From Acanthornis magna (lineage: Eukaryota; Chordata; Aves; Passeriformes; Acanthizidae), in NCBI GenBank assembly GCA_036785705.1, contig JAWUZG010000299.1, positions 620,001 through 684,000 of the forward strand: 64,000 bases of DNA. Direction: 5' to 3'. The notes beneath the pieces were generated by a model, which saw nothing but the letters and a program-made list of their open reading frames with translations, did not search any database and was not told the DNA's origin. Positions 36,455 to 47,331 of this stretch are shown here, one piece after another (the first letter of the stretch is position 1; every line of letters starts with the position of its first letter). Both the position numbers and the translations under genes were made by a program.

Positions 36455-36692
36455 GGAAGGAAGGGTTGGGCTTTTTAATTTTGGGGTTTTGTTTCTTAGT
36501 ATCTAAATCTGTTTAAATTGGTAACGAATTAAATTAGTATTCCTGCTGCTGAGACTCTTTTGCCCTTGGCAGTAACTGGTGTCTTTATCTTGATGACAGG
36601 CTTTTGTCATCTTATTTTCTCCCCCTGTCCTGTAGAGGTGGAGAGAGCAGCTGGCTGGGCATCTGGTCTTTAGTCAAGATTATCCCACCACA
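36455..36692 (+). mobile_element. ERV LTR remnant, 3' part, inside CR1
   Basis: The sequence reads 'ctttttaattttggggtttt', then 'ctaaatctgtttaaattggt', 'aacgaattaaattagtattc', 'cagtaactggtgtctttatc' and 'tcttattttctccccctgtc', and ends 'atcccaccaca' at 36692. It is the 3' portion of the same avian LTR family as 955-1208. CR1 sequence ends near 36405 on its left and resumes at 36693 on its right. The left edge lies between 36405 and 36455. Possible but imperfect duplicates 'gcttc' (36404) and 'gcttg' (36693) are seen; I do not rely on them. Confidence 0.65.
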
Positions 36693-36914
36693 GCTTGACT
36701 GTTACCACCACAACATCGCATTTGAATGAGCTGTCCCACCCTATCTCCACTATCCCAGTGCAGCTCTGAGAGTGCTCTTGGAGCTCCAGTTCTCCCTATT
36801 CATCTGCCAGGCCACAGGTTCTGTTGTACACATTCATGAAGCAAAAGGTTCTTTGCTCTCTCCTGCCTATCGCATTGCATCTTCTTTCTCTGGCCCAGTT
36901 CTGCACTTCCTAAT
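36693..36914 (-). mobile_element. Ancient CR1 LINE, split copy, part 2
   Basis: 'tatctccactatcccagtgc', 'cttggagctccagttctccc' and 'ctgttgtacacattcatgaa' follow the complement of CR1 near the ORF1/endonuclease junction. It connects part 1 and part 3 of the same element in the expected order and orientation. Confidence 0.6.
36910..36914. repeat. Target-site duplication CTAAT, left copy
   Basis: Exact match to 37871-37875 on the far side of the solo LTR. It marks the insertion point inside the older CR1. Confidence 0.85.
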
Positions 36915-37870
36915 TGTCTTCGTTTGATAGACAGGTGTCTGCTTAGGAAGGTGGGAACCTTCCTTAGAACAGAGAATGTGAATCCCCTTTCCTCCGAATT
37001 ATTATAACTTTAGAATCAAGGGCTCTCAGGCAAAGGTATGGGAAAAGGAATAAGAGGTTTTTTTACTAGTATCTATAATGAGGTAAACAATCAGTAACAA
37101 AAAAAAAAACAGTAAACAAGGTAAAAAACAGTAAACAAAACCAAAAACTCGGTGGCAAATGTCCCTGGGCTGTCAGGCACTTTCCCGTTTGGTGCAGTCA
37201 CGGTCACGGCCAGCAGGGGCGCTGTTGGGCTCCTAGACCAGCAGGGTAGGTGCGATGACTCCCGGGAAGCTGCAGATGGCTCTGTGGCACGAGGTTGGAT
37301 CTGTGTCACGCGTAATGGCAGACGGGCTGGACCAGGGTGGAGCGCAGATGGACGGGGGGCGCAGCAGAGAGCCCAGAGCCGGGAGATGGAGCGGCCGGGT
37401 CAGCCCACCCGGGCCAGCCAGCAGAGGAGGCGGCAGGAAACTCCGCAGTTGTGGCAGGCAGGGTGCGGGGCGGCAGCAGGCAGGGCGCAGGGTGGTGGCT
37501 GGCGGGGGTCCCGTTCCACTGCAGCACAGCTGGGAGATGCACCCTCCTGGGGGGGGGGGGAAAGACGACTGGAGTCCCGTGCCCCGAGAACTCACCCACC
37601 AGGTAGAGAAAAGCTAGTGCAAAGCCAGGCTTTTCTTTTCCTGCAGTTGCAGCCAAAAAAACGGAGAGTCGTTTCTTCCACTGCTCTCTCCTCCGAGACT
37701 TGCGAGCGAGTGAGTGTCCCGTTATCAAGTCTTGCCATCTCTTGTTCCCGTGCCTGCCCAGCCATAAAGTCTTTGTCTCTTTTGTGAGAGTAAATGGCCC
37801 CTAAGTACCGATCGTTACTTGCCTAGCAACAGAATGGGAAAAATTCCACTTCCCCCCCCAACCTCCAACA
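36915..37870 (-). mobile_element. Solo ERV LTR, 956 bp, with 5-bp TSD
   Basis: The element begins TGTCTTCG and ends CCAACA, so it has the TG...CA ends of a retroviral LTR. It is flanked by the perfect 5-bp duplication CTAAT (36910-36914 and 37871-37875). Five bases is typical of ERVL-type integrases. The middle (about 37150-37600) is GC- and CpG-rich and contains G12 at 37549-37560. The part at 36915-37050 resembles the complement of the 3' end of a passerine LTR ('attattataactttagaatc', 'gggctctcaggcaaaggtat'), hence the minus strand, which is less certain than the boundaries. A 211-codon frame (37152-37787, plus) is a by-product of low stop density in GC-rich DNA. There are no internal viral genes. 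Confidence 0.85.
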
Positions 37871-37875
37871 CTAAT
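37871..37875. repeat. Target-site duplication CTAAT, right copy
   Basis: Exact match to 36910-36914. It follows directly after the terminal ACA of the LTR. Confidence 0.85.
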
Positions 37876-38215
37876 TCAATTTTGATTCATCATATCTATC
37901 CCCTGCTGTTCACACTTGCAAGCTCTCCTCACCATATTGTTTAGTTTGTCAGAAAAGATGCTCTTGTCCTACTTTGTCAAGAGGATCCCATCTCTTGATG
38001 TGGTCTAGTGCTCCTTCACCCACAAAAAAGAAGGTGCCATAGCCAACAACAAACCCCTATAGTCAGAACAGGTGTTGACCTTCAGGATCCCACAGTCATT
38101 CCCCAACCTTCCCCTTCTTTGGGGAGGACTCAGGAAAACATCATTCTCCATGTCCTTCAGCCGCCAGAGGCCTTCAGTACCTCATGATACACCAAAAAAA
38201 TCTCTGGCAGTAACA
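37876..38215 (-). mobile_element. Ancient CR1 LINE, split copy, part 3 (ORF1 side)
   Basis: 'gatgctcttgtcctactttg', 'tcaagaggatcccatctctt', 'agtcagaacaggtgttgacc' and 'tccatgtccttcagccgcca' resemble the complement of the 5' (ORF1) part of CR1 copies. It is in the right order after parts 1 and 2. The end at the microsatellite is approximate. Confidence 0.55.
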
Positions 38216-38216
38216 T

Positions 38217-38380
38217 GAAGGGAAGGGACGGGACGGGAAGGGAAGGGAAGGGAAGGGAAGGGAAGGGAAGGGAAGGGAAGGGAAGGGAAGGGAAGGGAAG
38301 GGAAGGGAAGGGAAGGGAAGGGAAGGGAAGGGAAGGGAAGGGAAGGGAAGGGAAGGGAAGGGAAGGGAAGGGAAGGGAAG
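38217..38380. repeat. (GGGAA)n microsatellite, about 33 units
   Basis: A 164-bp array of the pentamer GGGAA, with two GGGAC variants at its left end and otherwise uninterrupted. The strand is pure purine apart from those two C, and every unit offers a GGG run separated by AA. A 70-codon minus frame here (repeated SLPFP) is produced by the array. Confidence 0.97.
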
Positions 38381-38400
38381 TCTATCTCTAGCAAAATCAG

Positions 38401-38448
38401 TAGACCAGACTAGAGCATTTCAGTCAGAAGGGACCTACAACAATCACC
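38401..38448 (-). mobile_element. Short CR1-like 3' tail
   Basis: 'tagaccagactagagcattt' followed by 'cagtcagaagggacctacaa' and 'caatcacc' resembles the last 50 bp of an old CR1 type read on the minus strand. It is too short for a firm call. Confidence 0.45.
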
Positions 38449-39118
38449 TTTTTTATTCCCAAGTATCACCATAATTACCTCACTTCTGGGAATAACAGGG
38501 ATGAATTTAGCACCAAGTACTGCTAACTACCAAAGCAAAATGCTTCCTTAAAATGAAGGAGATTTTCAGCATTTAAGACTTCACTTTCATATTTCATTAA
38601 TATATAGCTTTAGAAAGAAAAGAGAAGAGCTTAAATGTTATTTTTTAGTTTTCTCTCTAGATATTAATAGAAAGAGATTATTTCATTGGTGTGATTTTTT
38701 AAATTTTTAAATAAATCAAAATGAAAACATGAAAATCTGAACTAATGCAAGCATGTGGCATACCGGTCTCTCTGGAGGGTAGCTGAAATTAGGATTTTAA
38801 TTACTTTTTGATCAGAATTGTGACTACTTATCACAACCTAAACCTCTATAGAATCACAAAACTTCTTTCATATACACATTCGCTTTTTTGTAAGTCATTA
38901 CACCATATTAAGTTCACACTTTTTGATGTTTTTATAGTGAATTAGATAATTCCCAAAACTACCATGAAGAGCAAAAGAAAAAATATTTAGGAGGAAGTTA
39001 TGCTTAGTTCATGCAGAAATATTTAGCTCTCAACAAGTCAATGTTTCAAATGAGTGCCTAAATGAAATAATTTTGAGAAAATTTTCATGCTGTTTCAGAA
39101 TTCAGTCTTGTGAAGAGA
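38449..39118. other. Unannotated AT-rich sequence
   Basis: Very AT-rich, with several T and A runs and no gene or repeat recognised. Confidence 0.4.
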
Positions 39119-39261
39119 ACGGTTTGGGTTGGAAGGTATCTCAAAGCTCATCCAGTTCCACCTCCTGCCCCTTCCACTGCCCCACATTGCTCCAAGCCCT
39201 GTCCAACATGGTCATGGACACTTCCAGCTTCTCTGGGCAACCTCTTCCATCCAACCTACAC
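39119..39261 (-). mobile_element. CR1 LINE 3' end
   Basis: 'acggtttgggttggaaggta', 'ctcatccagttccacctcct', 'attgctccaagccctgtcca' and 'tccagcttctctgggcaacc' give about 140 bp of CR1 3' UTR on the minus strand. The usual tail repeat before 39119 is lost and short internal deletions are present. Confidence 0.9.
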
Positions 39262-42182
39262 AAGAGATAAATTGTAGGGATGTGGCAATGATTTAGTAAA
39301 GCCTGGCAAAGCTCTTTCCCTTACAAGGGCAGCATCCCTTCTGCTGCGTTTACTCTCTCTGCTTAAGTCAGATTTTGTAAGGAACCCAAAGTGATAAGGA
39401 GCAGAGAGGAAAAATGATTGCCTTAGAAGAGAAGATAGATGGAAAACCAAAGGCTGTCTTGGGTCAAACCTGGCCTTTCACCTGTTGCTGCTAAGAGGTT
39501 TGTGAAATCTGGAGGCCAGATGGGCAAGGAAACGTATGAGCCTTTCTCAGAGGGGTCCCTCTACCCAAAACACTCTCTCCATCAAAGTTTGCTGTTTGAA
39601 AGAGCTGCTCACTAATTGCAGTAATAGTCTCAACTGCTTTTTAATTACAAATGCCAACACACCAGAGTTTTTGAATAATTTTTTCTTTCGCCTCCAAGGA
39701 TACCTTGTGACCACCACAAAAGTGTCAAATATAGATATAAATACATGTATACTGGCAGGTAAGGAGCCCCAAAGCACTGCAGAAAGTCTGCTGTTTATCT
39801 TAGAGACGTGCAGCAGCTTCCTGACAGCTTGGCTTCAACTTCAATTTTCTTTTTCCCTGCGCCAGGCACCATATGCTGACTGTTACACTGAAATGACACT
39901 TAACCCACAAGCCTGCAACAGAGAGGCTATATTTAAATTCAACTGTTAGGTGAAAGTGTGTTTTAGAAAAACCTCCAGGAAGCTGCATCCAGATGGTTAG
40001 AGAGAAGAATCTATATCTAGGGATTTGGGGGAGGATAACAGGTTACAGCAGTATCACTTCTGAAGTTGTGGCTATATAGTGACTATTCTCTTTCCTTTCA
40101 GGTAGAACTAAAACCATTGCATAATGCAGTGTTTGGCATTCATCAGCTTGACTGTTTGGAAGAAAGAAAATTTTAATAGACTTGATTTCCTTGGGATTTT
40201 CTATATCTATTTCTGTCTGTGTGTTATCAGTCTCAACTTCTTACTTGAAGTTAACCTAACAAAGTAAAGAGAAATTTTAATACATTTATTTCAGCATTTT
40301 GTCAGTATAACTTTATTTTTAAATAGCAGAAATACACCAGGGGAAAGCTCTATAACTGTTGGTATTATCACCATTGAATATTTGATATTCTGAATTAGAT
40401 CATTCCCAGAATTTTAGCCTGTTCCATAAAGGGAGAGATGGCAGTCAGGGAGCTGATTATGTTTTCCAGATTTCCAAAGCAAGTGTCAGTCCTGGCAGTA
40501 CCTAAAGCAGTTCAACAAACTGTGACATTGGCACAATTTTTTACTTCAGTTTTTGGAGGAAATGATTTAGAGTAGCTGAGGGTATGTATGAATTAATTTC
40601 GAAGAGTTCTGGCTAATGACCCACTATGATTTTCAAATCAGTTTTGGAGATTGAGAACAGATGAACATGCAAAAATTCCCAGGCTGACCATTCATTCTTT
40701 AGATAAGGGGAATATCTGAGCTGCAGCCTCTGATACGGCACCATGTATTTCACTTCTACATGTCTTTTTTGAAGCAAACAGATGAAACAGACGTGACTCA
40801 ATACTGTTTTCTGAGATGTTTCCAGAGCAGTAACTTCCCCAAATAAGCTCCGTTATCATAGTGATTGCATGAAGTCATTAGCCTAAGTTCATCTAAAACA
40901 TCCATCAAAATTGCTTTTCTTTATACCCCTCTGCATATACAAACTTGATGTAAATACATGCATACATGCTTGCTAGTAAGGGTATTTCAGGAATATTTCA
41001 GGTATTCAGCTAATTTCAGAGAAGTCCAGAACATTCTTACATTTACCCAAGGGCACCATAGTAGTAAATATGAAGGCAGGATGCTCTCAAAGCCCATGTA
41101 AAGCATTCTATGGAAATTTGTATGTATGTGTATGCAGATATACACACATGTATAGATTCAAACTAGCAAATTAATTTCAAAAAAGTACATTATAAAATAC
41201 TGTGATTGGGAAACTGTCAGTATGCCTCTCACAGGGAAAATCATGAAAGCTTGTCAATAAACAGTGAAATAACACTGTCTTGAAAAAATAAAATTACACC
41301 TCTAAAGCTTGATTGAATTGAATAACATTTCTGTTTGATCTGGTTAGTTCCCAACACAGTACCAATCTCACACAAATCAAACAAACCCACTGTTTGTCCT
41401 CACATTTTCTTGGCAAAATCTGGGACACCTCAGTTCTGCTCTTCCAAAAACATCTGACCTGCAAAATTCAGTTTAAGAAAGCTCAAGATAAATCTTTTAA
41501 GATTGGTCTCAGTTAATGAGGTGTAGCAGGTTGGCAGACCGCTTTTTTTTATGGCCCACACTGGCCTTATGAAACACATCCTGTGCAGAGGAGGACAGGT
41601 TTCCTTGTATCTGCTTATGTTCCAGTGTCAGGCAACCCACAAATTTGCCATTAATGCACCCAGTTATTTAGCTGTGCTACAAATTCATCTCCAATTGAAT
41701 TTACAAATGAGTATCTGTATAAGGAACAGCCCAATTCACTTTCACTCAGTAGAGGAACAGACATCGACTTTTTAATGACAATTACAGCAAATCAGAAGAA
41801 AAATACACCATATGAGGAAATTTTACTATGAGATCTCCAATTAGGCTATCCACAGTCCCCTCTACAACTAACACAGCTGAATCGAGCTCTAGAACCCATT
41901 TGCCAAAAACTCAAAGCCTAAACAATCCCCTTCCGAACACATATCCACCAATATATATAGAAAAGATTGTTATACTGTCTTTTAGCTGTCATTATTCTTG
42001 GGGGCTTTTAATCCCTTTTTTAAAAGGGGCTTTTAATCCCTCTCACCCATGTGGCAATTTCTTCCAGAGAACAGAGCAAGAGGTTCATGACTTTCTCCTG
42101 CCTTTGTGCTCCTGCACTGTAAATTCAGAATGCTCCCTACCCCCTTGGTATGGGATGTATTACAGACCACAGCTCCTAAAAT
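39262..42182. other. AT-rich sequence, no recognised gene
   Basis: No repeat family recognised. A 137-codon plus frame (39536-39949) has no domain I know and overlaps minus-strand frames. A 25-base tandem step, ggggcttttaatccc at 42001-42015 and again at 42026-42040, is the only local structure noted. Confidence 0.4.
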
Positions 42183-42408
42183 ATAGAATCACAGAATCAT
42201 GGAACCATTAAGGTTGGAAAAGCCCACTAAAATCATCAAGTCCAACCATTAACATAACATTGCCAGGCCCACCACTAAACCATGTCTCTAAGTGCCACAT
42301 CTAATGTTTTTTGAGCACTTCCAGGGATGGTGACTCCACCACTTCCCTGCACAGCCTGTTCCAATGCTTTACAACCCTTTCAGTGAAGAATTTTTTCCTG
42401 AGATCCTT
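42183..42408 (-). mobile_element. CR1 LINE 3' fragment
   Basis: 'atagaatcacagaatcatgg', 'aaccattaaggttggaaaag', 'ccaccactaaaccatgtctc', 'ggtgactccaccacttccct' and 'cacagcctgttccaatgctt' are the complement of the CR1 3' UTR. About 225 bp, 5'-truncated and moderately diverged. Confidence 0.93.
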
Positions 42409-45064
42409 CTATAACATGGAAGTAAAGGAGGCACAGATTTGGCAAGTAGATAACAGTAAAATTTCAGTCAAAATGTTTTGTTGTTGTATTGGGTTTTTAA
42501 AAATAAAATAAGTACCAACTATTATTCCTATAACAGGTAATATATAATAAAATATAATAACAAAACCTATAGTAACTCTGAGTTCATATCTTTGAAGAGC
42601 AGTGTGTTTGCAATTCCAGCTGCTCAAATGTATGGTATGCCATTAGAAACCAGAATGAGTAGGAGTTCTGCTTTCTTCCGCATCTGACATTGGGTCAAGA
42701 CATCTCTTTGCAAGTAAGCCAAGTGCATCGCTGCCAGTGCCACTGTCAGAAGCCAACACTAAGGGTTCAGAGGCCTAGGAAAGGTGGAGGGAAATGTTAT
42801 TTCCTAATTCTATAGCAAAAGTTTGTTAATGGCAACACAGTAACATTTTAGCAACTTATAAAAGAAAATTGTTTGGGTTTAGGTGAGCGATATAGTGTCA
42901 TCCAGTGCCACAACCAGGTGGCAAAATTTACTTAAGGCAGGATGACATAAACTATATCAAATTCTGTTGAACCAATACACTTCATATTATGCAAAAACAT
43001 ACAGCTAGAAAACTTTTGAATTCAATTGTAGATCTATTATCTGAGCTTATAAGCTGTAAATTTTCCCTCACTTCTGTTTAAGAACCTCTGAATTTCCCTG
43101 CCCTCTATCAATGCTGTTGTTCTGCAAACCCCTTTCCTGCTTCTTAATAATCAAATCCACAGTACTTTGCCACCTCCTGTAAGTAATTCAGTCCCATGTA
43201 TTAAACTCCTCTAACTCACAAAACCATCACGGTTTCCTCCTGTCAGACTGAGCTTTTTGCTTTTATTTTTATAGCCTCACCTAATATTTTTCCCCTTTAG
43301 TTCTCTGTCCCAAAGTTTTTGCAATCAGAATCTGAACCTACTAATCCAAACCAGGAGATATAATCTTGTTAAACACATCAAGTACTCATACAACTTTCCA
43401 TTAATGACAGTGGAACCATCCTAGTTAATAAGAACCTGGTAAGCCATCTTCTTCAGCACAGCAACTACTCTCATTAGGTACCTAAATAAACAAATGTCAC
43501 ACTAAGGACTGAAGTCTTTTGAAAATATGAGGTTCTTTTGAAAATCTGTTTCTGAATGCTAACGTTAAGCTGTATAGAAAATGTCAGTGATTGACTAGTG
43601 AAAAAATAGTACTTAAACAGCATATTTAATTGATATGGCATTAGCTTCAATGACATTTAGAGAACATCAAAGACAGAACATATCTGTATCATGAGGAATA
43701 TGAAGCAAAAAGTGGAGCTTCAGCAGAATGATCAAATTTAATTCAATGAGCAACAATAGTTAGGATAACAAAATATTCTATGCAGCAAGTTTACTCATCC
43801 TCTTAACTTTATTTGTGCAGCCTGAAATTGGATTCCATAGAAATGCAAAGTTTTTCAGATTGCTGAGATCTGAACCTTTATCTTTCCCTGCAGGCTATTT
43901 GTATTAATCTACTTTTCTGTGAAGCACAGAGCTGTTGAACTGTTAAAGCTCATTTGAAATGTGGCTATATTTCTATCAATGGACCCAGATAGTTGAATTA
44001 CATATTTTAATTATGCTTTTTATACTTTGCAGATGCTTACTTAGAATATGTGCAACAAAAATATGCAATTAAAGAGCCTTTATTGCTGCTGATTGGTGAA
44101 TTGTGTCTATATTGACAGCAAGAGGTGACTTAACATATAGAAGATTTTACATGAGCCACTTTTTATTACTGACTAATACAAAAACCATAGCCGGCTTTGT
44201 TACCCTACTTTAATTAGTATTTTGTCATGAAATCAAAACATGCAAAAATGTAAAATGCTTTGTGCTTTAGGAGTGAAGTACAAGAATATTTCACACTTGA
44301 GTAGCACCCATCCTACAAAACCAGTTAAATACATAACTGGAAAATCAGAATTTATGCTATTCATCTGACATGTCTGACTAACTTCCCCAGTTTAGCAAGA
44401 GAACTGTCCAGAACTGGACAGTTTCCATCCTGTAATACTCAATCACTTTTCCCATTGTGCAGCTGCGGGATGGCCACAGCACTGAGGAAAATTAAAATAA
44501 AACATAATTTTATAAAAAATTAGGAACAAGTACTGCAGTAAAATGCAAAGGTGAACTCCATTTGCTTTTCAGGGTATTATTGGATAGCAAGGAATGTGTT
44601 ACTCTGTTCTATGCTAGATTTCAAATTTTAAAAAACATCTTGTGCCATCAAATACCCTTGGCACCGGAGTGGAAAGAGATACAGAATAAACCTAATCCTT
44701 TCACAAATACCACCAACCTGACAAAACTTACACAGCATAACATGAGCACATTAGAAAAAAATGGCAAAAAAGGAGGTGTTTATACTGGAAGATTGTTTTC
44801 TTCTTGAAGCTACTCATTTAAGCTTATCAGTATTTTAAAAATGGCTGAAAACAGAAATAACTACAAACTACTCCAGAGGCAACGTAGGGTGTGTGTCTAA
44901 CATCCTCTGTGGCTCAAGATGGGTTCCAAAATTTGCACATATTCTCAAAGTTTTATTTCTTTTTAGTAAAAGTTAGTTCTACAACTGACTTCAGTAAAAA
45001 TTATGGTTTAGAATTTTATTTGGTGTGAAAAAGCTGTTCAACCAACCCGGAAATATCTTAGAGA
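42409..45064. other. AT-rich sequence, no recognised gene or repeat
   Basis: No mobile element recognised. The stretch 43900-44280 is AT-rich with homeobox-like core motifs (for example 'tttaattatgc', 'gcaattaaagag', 'ctttaattagtatt') and could be a conserved non-coding element; this is a guess. A 9-bp perfect stem with a 4-base loop lies at 44402-44423. Confidence 0.35.
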
Positions 45065-45891
45065 AATCACAGAATCATAGAATGGTTAATGGTGGAAAAG
45101 ACCTCTCAGGCCATCAAGTGCAACCATCAACACAGCACCATGTTCACCTCTAAACCATGTCCTCAAGTGCCACATCTCCACACCCTGTGAACACCTCCAG
45201 GAATGGGGACTCCACTGCTACCTTGAACAGCCTGTGCCAGGGCCTGACTACCATTCCAGTAAAGAAATTTTCTCAATATCCAACCCGAAAACCTCCCCTG
45301 GCTCAGCCTGAGGCCGTTCCCTCTCCTCCTGTCCCTGTTCCCTGGGAGCACAGCCCGACCCCCCGGCTGTCCCCTCCTGTCAGGAGTTGTGCAGAGCCAC
45401 AAGGTCCCCCTGAGCCTCCTTTTCTCCAGGCTGAGCCCTTTCCCAGCTCCCTCAGCCGCTCCTGAGGCTCCAGACCCTTCCCAGCTCCGTTCCCTTCCCT
45501 GGACACGCTCAGCCCCTCAGTGTCTGTCTGGCCATGAGAGACCCAGACTGGACACAGCCCTGGGGTCCCTCAGCAGTGCCAGCACAGGGGACAGTCCCTG
45601 CCCTGGGCCTGTGCCCCCACCATGGCTGGGACAGCCCAGGCACCATTGGCCTCTTGCCCCGCTGGGCACCCCTGGGCTCCTGTCCAGCCTCTGTCCCCAG
45701 CACCCCCAGGGCCTTTCCCAGTGGGCACTCTCCAGCCACTCTGCTCCAGCCTGGAGCTACAGGGGGTTATTGTGGACAAAGTGCTCTTGGTCTTGTTGAC
45801 CATCCTCACACCATTGGCACTGGCCCATCAGTCCAGCCTGTCTGGGTCCCGCTGCAGGGCCTTCCTAACCTCCAGCACTCCCAACATTTTC
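45065..45891 (-). mobile_element. CR1 LINE, 827-bp 3' fragment
   Basis: It starts 'aatcacagaatcatagaatg', passes through 'tccactgctaccttgaacag', 'gctcagcctgaggccgttcc' and 'cctccttttctccaggctga', and reaches the C-terminal ORF2 region ('tctgggtcccgctgcagggc', 'ttcctaacctccagcactcc'). GC content is far above the surrounding DNA, so several overlapping frames of 75-150 codons appear on both strands; these are shadows. Minus-strand element, 5'-truncated. Confidence 0.92.
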
Positions 45892-46810
45892 GTACTGCAT
45901 TCAGTAGTAGTTGAAGATCTCATGAAAAGTAAATGTATAGTCCTTGAACACACTGGTTTTGAAGGCTTCTGCCTTCACCTTCTGCTTCTGCCTGTGAGGA
46001 GTGTGACTGTTCCTCATTTCACAGCACGGGAATTAAATCTCCATACTACTGTTCCAAATTCCACCATTTGCTGTCAGTGACAAAAACATCATCACTCTTT
46101 ATGTTAGAAAGGAGTTAACTAAATCCCAAATCCTAATCCTTTTGCTGGATTAGTCTCAGCATCAAGTCCACAGTGGACACATTTATACTTTTATATATTT
46201 CCCTCTGTGTATGCCTGTCAATTTACAATGAAGATCAACATAGTATTTCATGCTAGTCTAGACCCAGAAATTTCTGTGGTTTGTCAGTTCAGCCGTCCTG
46301 CTCTAACTACAAGTGGATTATTTCATCTGAGATGGAGAGTTTAATATCCCCCAAGACTAATTAACAGGCCATGTCACATTCACATAACATTGTTGCAGAG
46401 ATAGAATGATTCCTGATTTTCAAGACCTGGTAACAGCCAAAGGGTAAATAACATGAGTGTCTTTGCCTGAGGCATCTGTAATGTGAAGTCATTCATTTTG
46501 CTCCTTTATTACTTTTCAGCATTGGCTAAAAGGTATTACCAAATCTTGTGGCAGGAAAATAATTTAATTTTTTTTCCAGCAAGCAGAAAGCATAGGGACT
46601 GTTTTGATTCTGAGTTGTATGCTGTGGGCTATATTCCACAGAACATTTTGCTAAGACCAAACAGATGAGATAGATGTTCAGTGATATATCTCATGAAATG
46701 ATAAACTGTGGAGAACTATATTGATTGGTAGTAAAAGTGTAGAGGAAAACTGATGATATTGTCTGATTGCCGGAATAATGAAAGCCACACAGCTTCTTGC
46801 ATTCTTTCTT
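45892..46810. other. Unannotated AT-rich sequence
   Basis: I see no gene or repeat in this stretch between two CR1 copies. Confidence 0.4.
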
Positions 46811-47331
46811 AGAATCATAAAAATCACAGAATAGTTTGGGTTGGAAAACCTTTAAAACTCATCTTGTTCCACCCCCTGCCATGCTCAGGGACACCTTCCA
46901 CTGTCCCAGGTTACTCCAACCCCATCCACCCTGGCCTTGGACACTGCCAGGGATCCAGGGGCAGCCACAGCTCCTCTGGGCACCTGTGCCAGGGCCTCCC
47001 CCCTGCTTACAAGGGAGCAATTCCTTCTTAATATGCCATCTGTCCCTGCCCCCTGTGTCCTGTCCCTCCATCCCTTGTCCCCAGTCCCTCTCCAGCTCTC
47101 CTGGAGTCCCTTCAGGCCCTGGCAGGGGCTCTGAGCTCTCCCTGGAGCCTTCTCCTCTCCAGGTGAGCATCCCCAGCTCTCCCAGCCTGCCTCCAGAGCA
47201 GAGGGGCTCCAGCCCTTGGAGCATCACCATGGCCTCCTCTGGACCAGAACTAGCAGGTCCATGTCTTTCTCATGCTGAGGATCCCAGAGTGCAGTGCCAG
47301 GTGGGGTCTCATGAGAAAAGAGTAGAGGGGG
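46811..47331 (-). mobile_element. CR1 LINE 3' fragment, about 520 bp
   Basis: 'gaatcataaaaatcacagaa', 'tagtttgggttggaaaacct', 'ctcagggacaccttccactg', 'ccaggggcagccacagctcc', 'ggagccttctcctctccagg' and 'tctcatgagaaaagagtaga' are collinear with the complement of CR1. It is one of the less diverged copies. The 179-codon plus frame over it is not a gene. Confidence 0.93.

Noticed and set aside
37152..37787. 211-codon plus-strand frame, the longest in the window
   Set aside because: It lies wholly inside the solo LTR, where high GC lowers stop frequency. Frames of 89-140 codons are open on both strands over the same bases and none has a domain.
38182..38394. 70-codon frame of repeated Ser-Leu-Pro-Phe-Pro
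   Set aside because: It is a translation of the (GGGAA)n array read on the minus strand.
45389..46080. Overlapping frames of 126-152 codons in GC-rich DNA
   Set aside because: They mostly overlap the 827-bp CR1 and are open on both strands because of its GC content.
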